DNA of 64,000 bases from JBDHAC01 sp039588215 (GTDB lineage Bacteria > Gemmatimonadota > Gemmatimonadetes > Palauibacterales > Palauibacteraceae), in assembly GCA_039588215.1 (NCBI GenBank), contig JBDHAD010000016.1:62001-126000 (forward strand), read 5' to 3'. Shown piece by piece: positions 52,230 through 61,303 of the stretch. Below the pieces are notes generated by a model. The model saw nothing but the letters and a program-made list of their open reading frames with translations, had not been told where the DNA came from and ran no database searches. The translations under genes were made by a program, and so were the position numbers. Within the stretch, counting starts at the first letter, position 1. Each line of letters starts with the position of its first letter.

Positions 52230-54019
52230 CACAGGCTCCCCTGTCCGAGTTGCTCGACGAGGTACTCGCTCGATCGCCATGCGAGGGCCATGATCGTCAG
52301 CGTCGGGTTCTTGTCCGCGTTGGACACGAGAGGCCCACCGTCCATCACGAACAAGTTCGGTACTTCCCAGGCCTGACAGTACTGGTTCAGGACCGACGTC
52401 TGCGGGTCGTCTCCCATCCTCACGGCTCCGACCTCGTGGATGATCTGACCCGGCTTCAGGATCGCTTCGGCCCCGTCCGTCTGCACGGTGCCGAGCACGC
52501 GACCCCCGAGCGCGTCGAAGATCTCGGCGAACGTCTTGTGCATATGGGCGGCCTGGTTGAGCTCGTGCTCGGACCACTTCCAGTGAAACCGGAGCACCGG
52601 GATACCCCATTGATCGACGGTATCGGGGTCGATCTCGCAGTAGCAGTCCTCATTCGGGATCATCTCGCCGCGGCCGTCGAAGAACATGAACGAGCCGTAA
52701 TAACGCCGGCAGTCTTCCTTGAAGCGCCCCCCGTACGACCCCCCGGTGAGCTGTTCGAGACCGCCGAACACCCCGAATCCCGGCATCTTCTGACCACCGC
52801 CGAACTCGATGTGATACCCGCGCGCGAAATCGAGCTCTCCCGCCAGCTGCTCCCCGTATAGCCACCAGGGCATGTACAAGTGCATGGCGGAAGCGCCTTC
52901 CTCGTTGTGCCTCGGGAGGTTCTCGAGCGCCGGTACCTGCCCGTACAGCCCCGCACCGACGGTATCCATCAAGTACTTGCCGACGATCCCGTTCCCATTG
53001 GCCACACCGTCGGGGAACAGCGAGCTCTTCGAGTTGAGGAGGATGCGCGCCGACTCACAGGCGCTCGCCGCCAGAACGACGACGCGGGCGTTCGCGCGGC
53101 GGTCGCTGCGCGTGCCCCGATCGATGTAATGCACCCCGGTCGCTCGTCCGGAGGCATCGACCGTCACCTCGCGGACCATCGCATCGGTCACGACTTGCAG
53201 GTTCCCGGTCGCCAGAGCAGGGGGAAGCGTGACCGTGGGCGATTGGAAGTTGGCCTTGATCGAGCAGCCACGCCCGCACGGCGTAGCCCAGAAGCAGGCG
53301 GCCCGGGATTCCATCGATTCACGGGTGACGCGCGTGGCGAGCTCGTTCCCGGGCCACAGAAAGCGCGACAGACGGTCCGCGTCCTGTTGGCGCGTCAGGA
53401 TCGCGAGATGCGCCGGGATGACGGGGATTCCGAGTGGCTCGCAGGCGGTCCGTGCCAGGAGCTCGTACGCGCGAGGGTCGGGCGGCGGCTGCAAGATCTC
53501 GGGAGACGAATCCGGGGTGTTCTCGAGCCCCTCGTTCGACCCATACACGCCGATCAGCGCCTCGGTCTTATCGTAATAAGGCGCGACGTCATCGTACGAG
53601 ATCGGCCAGTCGAACCCGAGACCGTCCCGGCTGTAAGGCTTGAAGTCGTACGGGCCGTTCCGGAGCGAGATGCGGCCCCAATGGTTGGTGCGCCCACCCA
53701 GCATTCGGGCGCGCCACCACATGAAATCGACCCCATCCGCGCTCGTGTACGGTTCTCCCGGTACCCGCCAACCCCCGTCGACCGTTGCGTCATAGAAGCC
53801 GAACGGCTTGTCGGTGGTGCCCGCCCCCCTCAGGGGCGCGTCCTTCGGGAGCTGGAACATCGGGGTCTCGGTCAGCGGGTCGTAATCGCGGCCCGCCTCG
53901 AGCATGAGCACGCGGACGCCGTGACAGGCGAGCACATATGCAGCCACACCTCCGCCAGCACCCGAGCCCACGACGATGACGTCGTACTCCTCTTGGGATT
54001 TCCTGCGGATGTAGGAGAT
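52229..54019 (-). CDS. GMC-type FAD oxidoreductase (sugar/alcohol dehydrogenase), probable ATC start
   Basis: A 596-residue flavoprotein, large subunit of a gluconate-2-dehydrogenase-like complex. The FAD motif is EYDVIVVGSGAGGG (about residues 11-24); LMLEAGRDYDPLTE binds the adenosine ribose; ARMLGGRTNHWGR and NPTLTIMALAWRSSEYLV are GMC motifs. No ATG, GTG or TTG lies in frame upstream of the GTG at 53971, and that GTG would cut off the first Rossmann strand. ATC at 54019 sits five bases after a perfect GGAGGT (54030-54025) and yields a complete N-terminus. ATC is therefore the likely start, or a mutated ATG. The subunit-3 gene is coupled downstream. Confidence 0.85.
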   Translation of the reverse strand: MSYIRRKSQEEYDVIVVGSGAGGGVAAYVLACHGVRVLMLEAGRDYDPLTETPMFQLPKDAPLRGAGTTDKPFGFYDATVDGGWRVPGEPYTSADGVDFMWWRARMLGGRTNHWGRISLRNGPYDFKPYSRDGLGFDWPISYDDVAPYYDKTEALIGVYGSNEGLENTPDSSPEILQPPPDPRAYELLARTACEPLGIPVIPAHLAILTRQQDADRLSRFLWPGNELATRVTRESMESRAACFWATPCGRGCSIKANFQSPTVTLPPALATGNLQVVTDAMVREVTVDASGRATGVHYIDRGTRSDRRANARVVVLAASACESARILLNSKSSLFPDGVANGNGIVGKYLMDTVGAGLYGQVPALENLPRHNEEGASAMHLYMPWWLYGEQLAGELDFARGYHIEFGGGQKMPGFGVFGGLEQLTGGSYGGRFKEDCRRYYGSFMFFDGRGEMIPNEDCYCEIDPDTVDQWGIPVLRFHWKWSEHELNQAAHMHKTFAEIFDALGGRVLGTVQTDGAEAILKPGQIIHEVGAVRMGDDPQTSVLNQYCQAWEVPNLFVMDGGPLVSNADKNPTLTIMALAWRSSEYLVEQLGQGSL

Positions 54020-54024
54020 GGCTG

Positions 54025-54030
54025 ACCTCC
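54025..54030 (-). promoter_or_regulatory. Shine-Dalgarno site that points to an ATC start
   Basis: GGAGGT read on the minus strand at 54030-54025, then CAGCC, then ATC at 54019-54017 in frame with the GMC protein. It is the best ribosome site in the region, and no standard start codon uses it in this frame. Confidence 0.55.
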
Positions 54031-54134
54031 GGGTGCGCGCCGACCGCCGGATCCTGTTCCGACGATGGGCGACGGCACATCACCTGGTCAAGTGAAGCTG
54101 TCTGATCAGTCCGGCATCGATCGCGGAGGATTGC

Positions 54135-54506
54135 TCAACGTACGTGACGCAGGTGCCGGTGGCGCTCCAGCATCATGGCCGCGCTGATCGAACCGACCGT
54201 GAACAGGGATCGGAACCAGCCCGTCACCTCGACGCGCGCCCCTTGTCTGGGAACGCCGCGCTCATCACTGAGGATGATAAGCGTCCCGGTGCCGTCGTCG
54301 AGGGCGTACGCGCCATGCCCCAGGGCCCCGACGGAACCGGTCACCTCGCCCACGATCTTCACCGTGTTTCCCTCGTATTGATACGGATCGTCGAGGAGGT
54401 GGCCAATCGGGACCGTGGCACGGCACCCCGCCAGCGCGAGCGCCGACACGACGACCGCGATCGCCGGCGAAGAGATCCGGGCACGCCGTGACGTGTCGCG
54501 ATTCAT
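54135..54506 (-). CDS. Small OB-fold-like lipoprotein
   Basis: A 123-residue lipoprotein. The ATG at 54506 gives a basic n-region, a hydrophobic stretch and lipobox ALAGC. The mature part YEGNTVKIVGEVTGSV, then GAYALDDGTGTLIILSDERG and GARVEVTGWFRSL, is the five-strand pattern of bacterial OB-fold proteins (as in cytochrome c maturation CcmE-like or YgiW-like domains). Ligand unknown. It is divergent from the S9 peptidase at 54735 across about 228 bases. Confidence 0.7.
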   Translation of the reverse strand: MNRDTSRRARISSPAIAVVVSALALAGCRATVPIGHLLDDPYQYEGNTVKIVGEVTGSVGALGHGAYALDDGTGTLIILSDERGVPRQGARVEVTGWFRSLFTVGSISAAMMLERHRHLRHVR

Positions 54507-54734
54507 GTCATCGAGCTCCTGCATGAGAACGTCGCCGAGCACCACGATCGGCATCGTCGTTGAGACGGTGCCGGGGGCGCGTGCGTCACCCCGCGCGACA
54601 CTTGTAGCGGCCGGCCGGCGTACGCTATGCTAATCGATGCCGTGCCGGTCCAGCGCCCCCGAACACCTGCAGCGGACGTCCGTGACGTACGTCCGACCGA
54701 TCGGCCCCGCTTCACCGACGACGTAGGAGTTCTC

Positions 54735-56705
54735 ATGAATAGTCACTCCCGCAGGTCCCCGAAATACGTGCTCTCCGTCCCGATCCTCGCGCTCGCGGTC
54801 GCGTGCGGATCCGCGGATGAGGCGACCGATTCCCGGGAGTTATCGCGGGGCGATGTCCCCGAGTACACGATCGAGCAGTTCATGGAGACGACCAACATCT
54901 TCGGCAGCTCGTTCTCGCCCGATGGGAGCAGGATCCTGGTGAGCACGGACGAGACGGGGATCCTGAACGCGTACGCGATCCCGGTCGCCGGCGGCGACCC
55001 CATCCCGCTCACGAGCTCGACATCGGAGTCGATCCGCGTCTCGAGCTACTTCCCCGACGACGAGCGCTTCATCTACATGGCCGACATCGGCGGCAACGAG
55101 CTCGACCACGTCTATGTGCGCGAGCTGGACGGATCGGTCACCGACCTCACCCCGGGTGAAGGGCTCAAGGCCTGGTTCGGAGGGTGGGCGGAGGACGACC
55201 AGACGTTCTTCGTCGGCTCCAACGAGCGTGACAACCGCTTCTTCGACATCTACGAGGTCACCGTTGCCGCTTACGAGAAGACCCTGATCTATCAGGACGA
55301 GACCGGTTATGGGTTCGGCGGGATCTCGCCCGACGAGCGCTACATCGTGTTCACCAAGCCCAACACGACGAGCGACAGCGACATCTACCTGTACGATCGC
55401 GAGGCGGAGGAGATGCGGCACCTGACGCCGCACGAAGGTGAAGTCTCCAACGGGCCGCAGGACTTCAGCCCGGATGGGACGAGCCTGTACATCACGACGG
55501 ACGAGGGGAGCGAGTTCGCCTATCTGGCGAAGATCGATCTGGCCACGGGCGACCGAGAGGTCACCCTTCAGCCTGATTGGGACGTGTGGTTCGCATACTT
55601 CTCCGAGGAGGGCGCGTACATGGTCGTGGGCGTGAACGAGGACGCCCGCACGCGCATCCGCATGTACGAGATGCCTGGCATGCGTGAGGTCGAGCTGCCC
55701 GCCATGGAAGGTCTCGACCTCACGTCGGTGAACATCTCCGATGACGAGCGCGCGATGGCGTTCTACGCCAGCTCGGCGCGCTCGCCTCGCAACCTGTTCG
55801 TGCACGAGATGGGTGGGGACGTGCCGCGCCAGCTCACCGAGGCACTGACCCCGGAGATCGAGTCCCTGAACCTCGCCGATGCCGAGGTCGTTCGGTTCAC
55901 TTCCTATGACGGAGTCGAGATCCCAGGTGTGCTCTACAAGCCACACGAGGCCACCGCGGACAACAAGGTCCCCGCGCTCGTGTGGGTGCACGGGGGTCCG
56001 GGCGGACAATCACGGGTTGGATACAGCGCGCTTATCCAGTACCTCGTCAACCACGGCTACGCCGTGTACGCAATCAACAACCGCGGCAGCTCCGGCTACG
56101 GAAAGACGTTCTACAAGATGGACGACCGCAAGCACGGAGACGCCGACCTGGACGACTGCGTCGCCTCGAAGCAGATGCTGATCGACACCGGTTGGATCGA
56201 TCCGGATCGGATCGGGATTCTCGGTGGGAGCTACGGTGGCTATATGACGCTCGCGGCGCTCACCTTCCGCCCCGAGGAGTTCGCCGTCGGGGTCGACCTG
56301 TTCGGGATCTCGAATTGGCACCGGACGGTCACCAACATCCCGCCCTGGTGGGAGTCGTTCCGCGAGGCGCTCGAGCAGGAAATGGGCGACTTCGACGACG
56401 AGGAGTTCTTCAAGGCGAAGTCACCGCTGTTCCACGCGGACCGGATCGTTCGCCCGCTCATGGTTCTCCAGGGCGCGAACGACCCGCGCGTGCTTCAGCT
56501 CGAGTCCGACGAGATCGTGGAGGCCGTGCGCGCCAACGGCGTGCCGGTCGAGTACGTCCTGTTCGAGGACGAAGGGCACGGGTTCCGCAAGAAGGAAAAC
56601 CAGCTTGAGGGCTGGCGGAAGGTGCGGGAGTTCCTAGATCAGTACCTGCGCGAGCTGCCCGCCCCAGAGCCCGCGGTGGCGGATGAGGAGGCGAGCCAAG
56701 GATAG
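54735..56705 (+). CDS. S9C-type prolyl-oligopeptidase family lipoprotein
   Basis: A 656-residue serine peptidase. Lipobox LAVAC near residue 24 makes it a lipoprotein. Residues about 45-400 are a WD40/TolB-like propeller (SSFSPDGSRILVSTDETG, GGISPDERYIVF, QDFSPDGTSLY). The catalytic domain has VWVHGGPGGQ (oxyanion region), Ser499 in LGGSYGGY, Asp583 in GANDPRV and His615 in DEGHGF. AGGAG precedes the ATG at 54735. A clear intrinsic terminator follows at 56742. Likely role: peptide breakdown in the periplasm, alongside the DPP-IV-like enzyme at 25. Confidence 0.92.
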   Translation: MNSHSRRSPKYVLSVPILALAVACGSADEATDSRELSRGDVPEYTIEQFMETTNIFGSSFSPDGSRILVSTDETGILNAYAIPVAGGDPIPLTSSTSESIRVSSYFPDDERFIYMADIGGNELDHVYVRELDGSVTDLTPGEGLKAWFGGWAEDDQTFFVGSNERDNRFFDIYEVTVAAYEKTLIYQDETGYGFGGISPDERYIVFTKPNTTSDSDIYLYDREAEEMRHLTPHEGEVSNGPQDFSPDGTSLYITTDEGSEFAYLAKIDLATGDREVTLQPDWDVWFAYFSEEGAYMVVGVNEDARTRIRMYEMPGMREVELPAMEGLDLTSVNISDDERAMAFYASSARSPRNLFVHEMGGDVPRQLTEALTPEIESLNLADAEVVRFTSYDGVEIPGVLYKPHEATADNKVPALVWVHGGPGGQSRVGYSALIQYLVNHGYAVYAINNRGSSGYGKTFYKMDDRKHGDADLDDCVASKQMLIDTGWIDPDRIGILGGSYGGYMTLAALTFRPEEFAVGVDLFGISNWHRTVTNIPPWWESFREALEQEMGDFDDEEFFKAKSPLFHADRIVRPLMVLQGANDPRVLQLESDEIVEAVRANGVPVEYVLFEDEGHGFRKKENQLEGWRKVREFLDQYLRELPAPEPAVADEEASQG

Positions 56706-56741
56706 CTCCGGGTCTCTCGCCAAACCTCTCGCCAAACCCTG

Positions 56742-56777
56742 ACGGCTCCCGGCTCCACGTGAGTCGGGGGCCGTTTT
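56742..56777 (+). terminator. Intrinsic terminator after the S9C peptidase
   Basis: ACGGCTCCCG (56742-56751) pairs with CGGGGGCCGT (56765-56774), 10 bases with one G-U pair, and is followed by TTTT up to 56777. It begins 37 bases after the stop. Confidence 0.85.
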
Positions 56778-56819
56778 CGTGTGATTCCACTTGGCCGTGG
56801 GACCGGCACGGGCCGCCCC

Positions 56820-56999
56820 CTACCTCCGACTGATCAACTTCCAGAGCAGGATCAACACCAGTACCATGGCGATGACGGCGATGGGATTGTCGCCGAGGAA
56901 GTTCGCGAAGTCACGCCCCGCGATACCTACCGTGCGAATCCCGTTCGAGATCATCACGCCGACATATTCGGCGGCGGCCTGGGAGAGTGCGTACGTCAT
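56820..56999 (-). CDS. 59-residue single-pass membrane protein
   Basis: ATG at 56999 to TAG at 56820. The sequence has an amphipathic N-terminal half (MTYALSQAAAEYVGVMISNG) and a C-terminal transmembrane helix (PIAVIAMVLVLILLWKLISRR) ending in two arginines. GGAGGG lies about 12 bases upstream. It starts 29 bases after the stop of the DUF5916 gene on the same strand, so it probably shares its transcript. Family not recognised. The codon pattern and the clean helix favour a real gene. Confidence 0.65.
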   Translation of the reverse strand: MTYALSQAAAEYVGVMISNGIRTVGIAGRDFANFLGDNPIAVIAMVLVLILLWKLISRR

Positions 57000-57028
57000 G
57001 AGTCAGTCCATCCCTCCGGCGCGGCGGC

Positions 57029-59584
57029 TCAGAAGCGATACAGGTAGCTGAGCTTGGCGAAGAACCCCTCGTTGATCGGGTCCATCTCGCTCAGGCTGAA
57101 CGTGCGATCCCCCTCCATCTGACGCGACCATCCGATGAAGAACACCGTACGCGGCGAGGGTTCGTAAGAGAGGAGGAACTGGGTCAGGAACCGCCCACGC
57201 TGCTCGTCCACCGAGAGCTCGTCGTCGATGATGAGCGGCCGGCCGGTCTCGGGATCGCGCTGCGCTTCCCGCTCCGACAGGTCGTATTGGAGGATGACCC
57301 GCGCGAACAACGCCTTGGAGAATTGGTACTGCGTCCTGAGCCGTGGGATGTCGGCCGAGGAGTAGAACGTGTGGTCCTCCTGCCGGCGGAGCCGCGACAG
57401 CGTGTACGACAGGTTCAGCTGCCAGGATGCGGTCGGACGAAGGTCGATGCTGGGCGAGATCCGCAGCTCGAGGCCCCGAGATGCCTCGGTGAAGATGGGG
57501 ATTTCGCGAGCCAGAACGCTCCCGTTGAGCTGCACGGCGGAGGACACCCGATAGCGGGCTCGCACGGCGCCGGCCCACATGTTGGCCAAAGGCTCCGGGA
57601 TCGTGAACGGCTCCCGGCTCCCGTCCCGAAACTCGACCTCGTAGTCCTCGTAGTCCTCCGGACGGAAACGGAAGTATCCGTTCCGCCCCGTGAAGGTGAT
57701 CGAGCGGTTTCCGCGGAACGAGAGGGTGCTCTCCACCTCGACCTCTCGCTCGAACGGGGACATTCGTTCGCCGCTCCAGAAATCGGCGTGGTTGAAGAAC
57801 CCCTCGAAGCGGGCCTCCAATCCGATGCTCTGGAGGTTCGATCCGGGCGGGGTGAACAGATTCACCTGTGCGGAGGCGAACGTGCGGATGTCCCCGACGC
57901 GGCGGATGAATCCCGTCTCCGTGAGGAAGTCGGTCCCGACATCCTCGGCGGTTATCTGCCACTCGAAGCTGCGTCCGGATTGCTGTAGAGAGGCGTACCA
58001 TAGGGCGCCGAACGCGCTACCGGCATCGGCCTCCGAGTCACCCTCCGAGGCCTCACGGGTCCAACTCCCGGCGACCTGGGTGGTCAGCGAGAGGCTGCGA
58101 CCCAACAACAGACGCGCATCGGCGCTCGCGACCCGGTTGTAGGTCGCCTCGCCGACCATGCTGCGGTCGGTATACAGGAGCCCGATCGCGGAGCCCGTCC
58201 CCACGTCCGCGCGCACGCGCGCGAGGTTGAAGAGCGCACGGTTCTCGCTGTCACCGAGGCTGACCGGACTGTCGTCCAGGGATCCGAGGTAGGCCAAGCT
58301 CAGGCCCCCGATCTTCCCAGTCAGCTTCGCCCCACCCGACGGGTCGATGATCTGTCGCGTGTGCACGAGCTGCGTCGGGCTCTGGAAGATCTCGGTCCCG
58401 TCCAGGAAGAACGGCCGCTTCTCGGAGAAGAAGAGGGCGAAGCGCTCGTTAACCGCGATCTGGTCCGCGTCGGCCTCGACCTGCGAAAAATCCGGGTTGA
58501 CCGTCGCTCCGAGGCTCAGGTTGCGCGTGATCCCGTACCGCCCGTCGAACCCGAACTCGGGCTCGACGCTACCCCGGCTGAACACGTCATCGACTTCCTC
58601 GCCCGTGAGCTTGCCCGTGAGGACCGGATTGATCTCGAGCAGTTTCTTGGGGTTGAGCCCCCTCATGCCCAGCAGGCGACCGCTCTGCGCCAGCGTGCTC
58701 GTCTGGTTCGCGGTGAGCGGGGCCCAGGACTGCTCATACCCGAGCCGACGGACCTCACGAGCGATGTTCAGCCTCCACACCTGTTCGTCGGCCTGCGGGA
58801 ACTGGACGCTGATGTACGGGATCCGGATCTCGGCGACCCACCCGTCCTCTGTGACGCGGCCGTCCGAGTCCCAGATGAAGTCCGGGTTGAGCTCGACCGG
58901 CGGCCCGCCGTGCTGAGAGCGCTTCCCCTCGATCCACAGCCCGTCTCCCTGGATGCCGCGCGGATTCACATAGAACAGGTACGCCTGACGCTCGTCGTTG
59001 AAGGTGTCGAGCATGATGCGGACCCAGTCGTCGCTGAAGAGCCCGCGGTCCCGCTGGCCGAGCTGGGCGGGGATCGCCGAGGGCTGACTGTCGAATGCTC
59101 GAATCCCGAAGTAGATGGCGTCGGGTGCGTAGAACACTAGCACCTCGGTGGGCTCGACGGCCGGCACTCCCTCGGTGGGCTGGTATTGGGTGAATCCCGT
59201 GAGTAGGGCCGCCTGCGCCCAGGTCGCCTCGTCCAGTCGGCCGTCGATGCGAATCCCCGGGTCGACGAAGCGCGGCACCCGCACATCGAGCTGTCCGGCG
59301 GCGCCGTCGAAGCGAAGCGAGTCCCTGGCGGCGTTGCGGACCGCCGCAGACGGAGCGCGTCGGTCGGCCCCGGGCACCAACGGAGAGGATGAGGGAGCCT
59401 GTCCGCCTAATGCGGAGGCGGTGATCGCCACCAGGCCAAGGGCAATCCAGCCTCCGGCGCTCACCGCACCGCGTCGTATCGGGCCGATCTCGTCCCCCGC
59501 CTGCACCTTGGTCAGCGACCTGCTACAGCTCAGATGGTTCACGAAGGGCCCAATCTGCAAGAAGCGGGCGGCTCCTGGCCACAC
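57029..59584 (-). CDS. DUF5916 outer-membrane protein with CBM9-like domain
   Basis: Up to 851 residues. After a hydrophobic signal (WIALGLVAITASALGG), residues about 100-290 form a CBM9-like domain (IRIDGRLDEATWAQAALLTG, DGWVAEIRIPY). The remainder is the DUF5916 beta-barrel (LSLGATVNPDFSQVEADADQ, then NERFALFFSEKRPFFLDGTE), ending in LSYLYRF with a terminal Phe, the outer-membrane insertion signal. The start is uncertain: GTG at 59584, 59506 or 59464 are all possible, and none has a strong ribosome site. The signal peptide favours one of the later two. These proteins are thought to bind or transport glycans or peptides. Confidence 0.82.
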   Translation of the reverse strand: MWPGAARFLQIGPFVNHLSCSRSLTKVQAGDEIGPIRRGAVSAGGWIALGLVAITASALGGQAPSSSPLVPGADRRAPSAAVRNAARDSLRFDGAAGQLDVRVPRFVDPGIRIDGRLDEATWAQAALLTGFTQYQPTEGVPAVEPTEVLVFYAPDAIYFGIRAFDSQPSAIPAQLGQRDRGLFSDDWVRIMLDTFNDERQAYLFYVNPRGIQGDGLWIEGKRSQHGGPPVELNPDFIWDSDGRVTEDGWVAEIRIPYISVQFPQADEQVWRLNIAREVRRLGYEQSWAPLTANQTSTLAQSGRLLGMRGLNPKKLLEINPVLTGKLTGEEVDDVFSRGSVEPEFGFDGRYGITRNLSLGATVNPDFSQVEADADQIAVNERFALFFSEKRPFFLDGTEIFQSPTQLVHTRQIIDPSGGAKLTGKIGGLSLAYLGSLDDSPVSLGDSENRALFNLARVRADVGTGSAIGLLYTDRSMVGEATYNRVASADARLLLGRSLSLTTQVAGSWTREASEGDSEADAGSAFGALWYASLQQSGRSFEWQITAEDVGTDFLTETGFIRRVGDIRTFASAQVNLFTPPGSNLQSIGLEARFEGFFNHADFWSGERMSPFEREVEVESTLSFRGNRSITFTGRNGYFRFRPEDYEDYEVEFRDGSREPFTIPEPLANMWAGAVRARYRVSSAVQLNGSVLAREIPIFTEASRGLELRISPSIDLRPTASWQLNLSYTLSRLRRQEDHTFYSSADIPRLRTQYQFSKALFARVILQYDLSEREAQRDPETGRPLIIDDELSVDEQRGRFLTQFLLSYEPSPRTVFFIGWSRQMEGDRTFSLSEMDPINEGFFAKLSYLYRF

Positions 59585-59839
59585 CCGTTGGTGTAACCAC
59601 GGTGCCGGCGCAGTTGTCTGAGGCTCCTGCAGCCCCGGGAAGTCGCCGAGTTGTCTGGCGACCCGCTGAAGCGTTTTCGACCTACCCTATAACCCTTGGA
59701 GGTCGAAGCGCGCTGCACCGGTCGTCTGGAGACGTGGAGCGGAGGCTCCTATTGTTCGGGGGGTCTGCCGCCACCAAAGGACCTGGGTACCCTTGAAACC
59801 GCTCGGGGTGGAGCGGCGATGCGTAACAGAGAGGATCTG

Positions 59840-61303
59840 ATGAATCTGACGAAGCGAGGCCTGAGCTGGAGTTTGGCCGTCGGGATGTTCGCTGTCGTAA
59901 GCGGCAGTTGTGCCACCAATCCCGCGACGGGAGAAAGGATGCTCTCGCTGGTGAGCGAGAGTCAGGAGATCGAGATGGGCCAGGCCTACTCGCAGCAGGT
60001 CGAGGCCACCATGGCCGTCTACGATGACGCCGAGCTGGGAGCGTACGTGAACCAGATCGGTCAAGAACTGGCGGCGGTGTCGGAGCGTTCCCAACTCCCA
60101 TGGAGCTTCAAGGTCATCGATGACCCCACGGTAAACGCGTTCGCGGTCCCGGGCGGGTTCCTGTACGTGACCAGGGGCATCCTGACCCATTTCAACTCCG
60201 AAGCGGAATTGGCGGCGGTGCTGGGGCACGAGATCGGACACGTGACCGCGCGCCACTCGGTGGAGCAGATCAGCCGCGCCCAGCTAGGAGGGCTGCTCCT
60301 GGGCGTCGGGTCGATATTGAGCGAGGACGTGCGCCGGTTCGGCGGACTCGCGCAGACGGGACTCGGGATCCTGTTCCTCTCCTACGGCCGCGATGACGAG
60401 CATCAGGCGGACATGCTGGGAGTGCGCTACGCCCTGAGGAAGGACTACGATCCGCGCGAGGCGGTGGAGGTGCACCGGATGCTGAGTCGCCAGACGGAGC
60501 TCCGTGGTGGCAGCGGGATCCCGAACTGGCTCTCCACGCACCCGAGTTCGAGCGACCGAATCGACCGCATTCAAGCGCAGGTCGACACGATCCCCGACGC
60601 CCGTCTCGCACGGACACACGTACGTCCGAACGAGTACCTGCAGCAGCTCGACGGGGTGGTGTTCGGGACCAATCCGCGGCACGGGTTCTTCCGGTCCGCG
60701 CTCTTCCTGCACCCCGACCTCGAGTTCCAGATTCGCTTCCCGGCCGATTGGGCGACGGCGAACCTGACACAGGCGGTGATGGCACAGAGCCCGAACGAGG
60801 ACGCGATCATCCAGTTGACGCTGGCCGAGACAGCCGGGCACGCGAACGCGGCGCAGAGCTTCTTCTCGCAGGAAGGCGTGCGGAGGCGGCGCGTGTCGAC
60901 CGGAACCGTCAACGGCCTCCCGGCCACGACCGGTAACTTCGAGGTCGCCACCCAGGATGGAGTTCTCGAAGGTGTGGCCACGTGGCTGGACTACGACGGG
61001 CGCACTTACCAGATCCTCGGGTACACGGCGCGGGGCAATCTCTCCACCTACGATGGCGCGATTCGGGCGACCATGGGTTCTTTCGATCGACTGACGGACC
61101 GGGCCGCCCTCAATGTCGAGCCGCTTCGCGTGCAGCTCGTGACGGTTCAGCGGCCCACGACCCTGCGGCGAATGGCGAGTGCTCGCCCGTTGCCCATCCC
61201 GCTCGAGACGCTGGCGATGGCGAACGGGTTGACGGAGGATGAGAACATTCCCGCCGGAACGACGGTTAAGTGGGTGGTAGGCGAAACTCCCCCGGGTACA
61301 TGA
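59840..61303 (+). CDS. M48 family metalloprotease (BepA/LoiP-like lipoprotein) with extra C-terminal region
   Basis: A 487-residue periplasmic zinc protease. The ATG at 59840 has GAGAGG five bases upstream and gives a signal with lipobox VSGSC; an ATG at 59819 is weaker. The zinc motif His130-Glu-Ile-Gly-His134 lies in LGHEIGHVTARHS, with the third ligand Glu in DDEHQADMLGVRYAL. THPSSSDRI is the usual M48 substrate-binding end. Beyond this, about 200 residues contain a beta-rich domain (GFFRSALFLHPDLEFQIRFP) and a LysM-like tail (LETLAMANGLTEDENIPAGT). The stop overlaps the start of the DUF547-VTT gene (ATGA). Likely role: outer-membrane protein quality control. Confidence 0.9.
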   Translation: MNLTKRGLSWSLAVGMFAVVSGSCATNPATGERMLSLVSESQEIEMGQAYSQQVEATMAVYDDAELGAYVNQIGQELAAVSERSQLPWSFKVIDDPTVNAFAVPGGFLYVTRGILTHFNSEAELAAVLGHEIGHVTARHSVEQISRAQLGGLLLGVGSILSEDVRRFGGLAQTGLGILFLSYGRDDEHQADMLGVRYALRKDYDPREAVEVHRMLSRQTELRGGSGIPNWLSTHPSSSDRIDRIQAQVDTIPDARLARTHVRPNEYLQQLDGVVFGTNPRHGFFRSALFLHPDLEFQIRFPADWATANLTQAVMAQSPNEDAIIQLTLAETAGHANAAQSFFSQEGVRRRRVSTGTVNGLPATTGNFEVATQDGVLEGVATWLDYDGRTYQILGYTARGNLSTYDGAIRATMGSFDRLTDRAALNVEPLRVQLVTVQRPTTLRRMASARPLPIPLETLAMANGLTEDENIPAGTTVKWVVGETPPGT

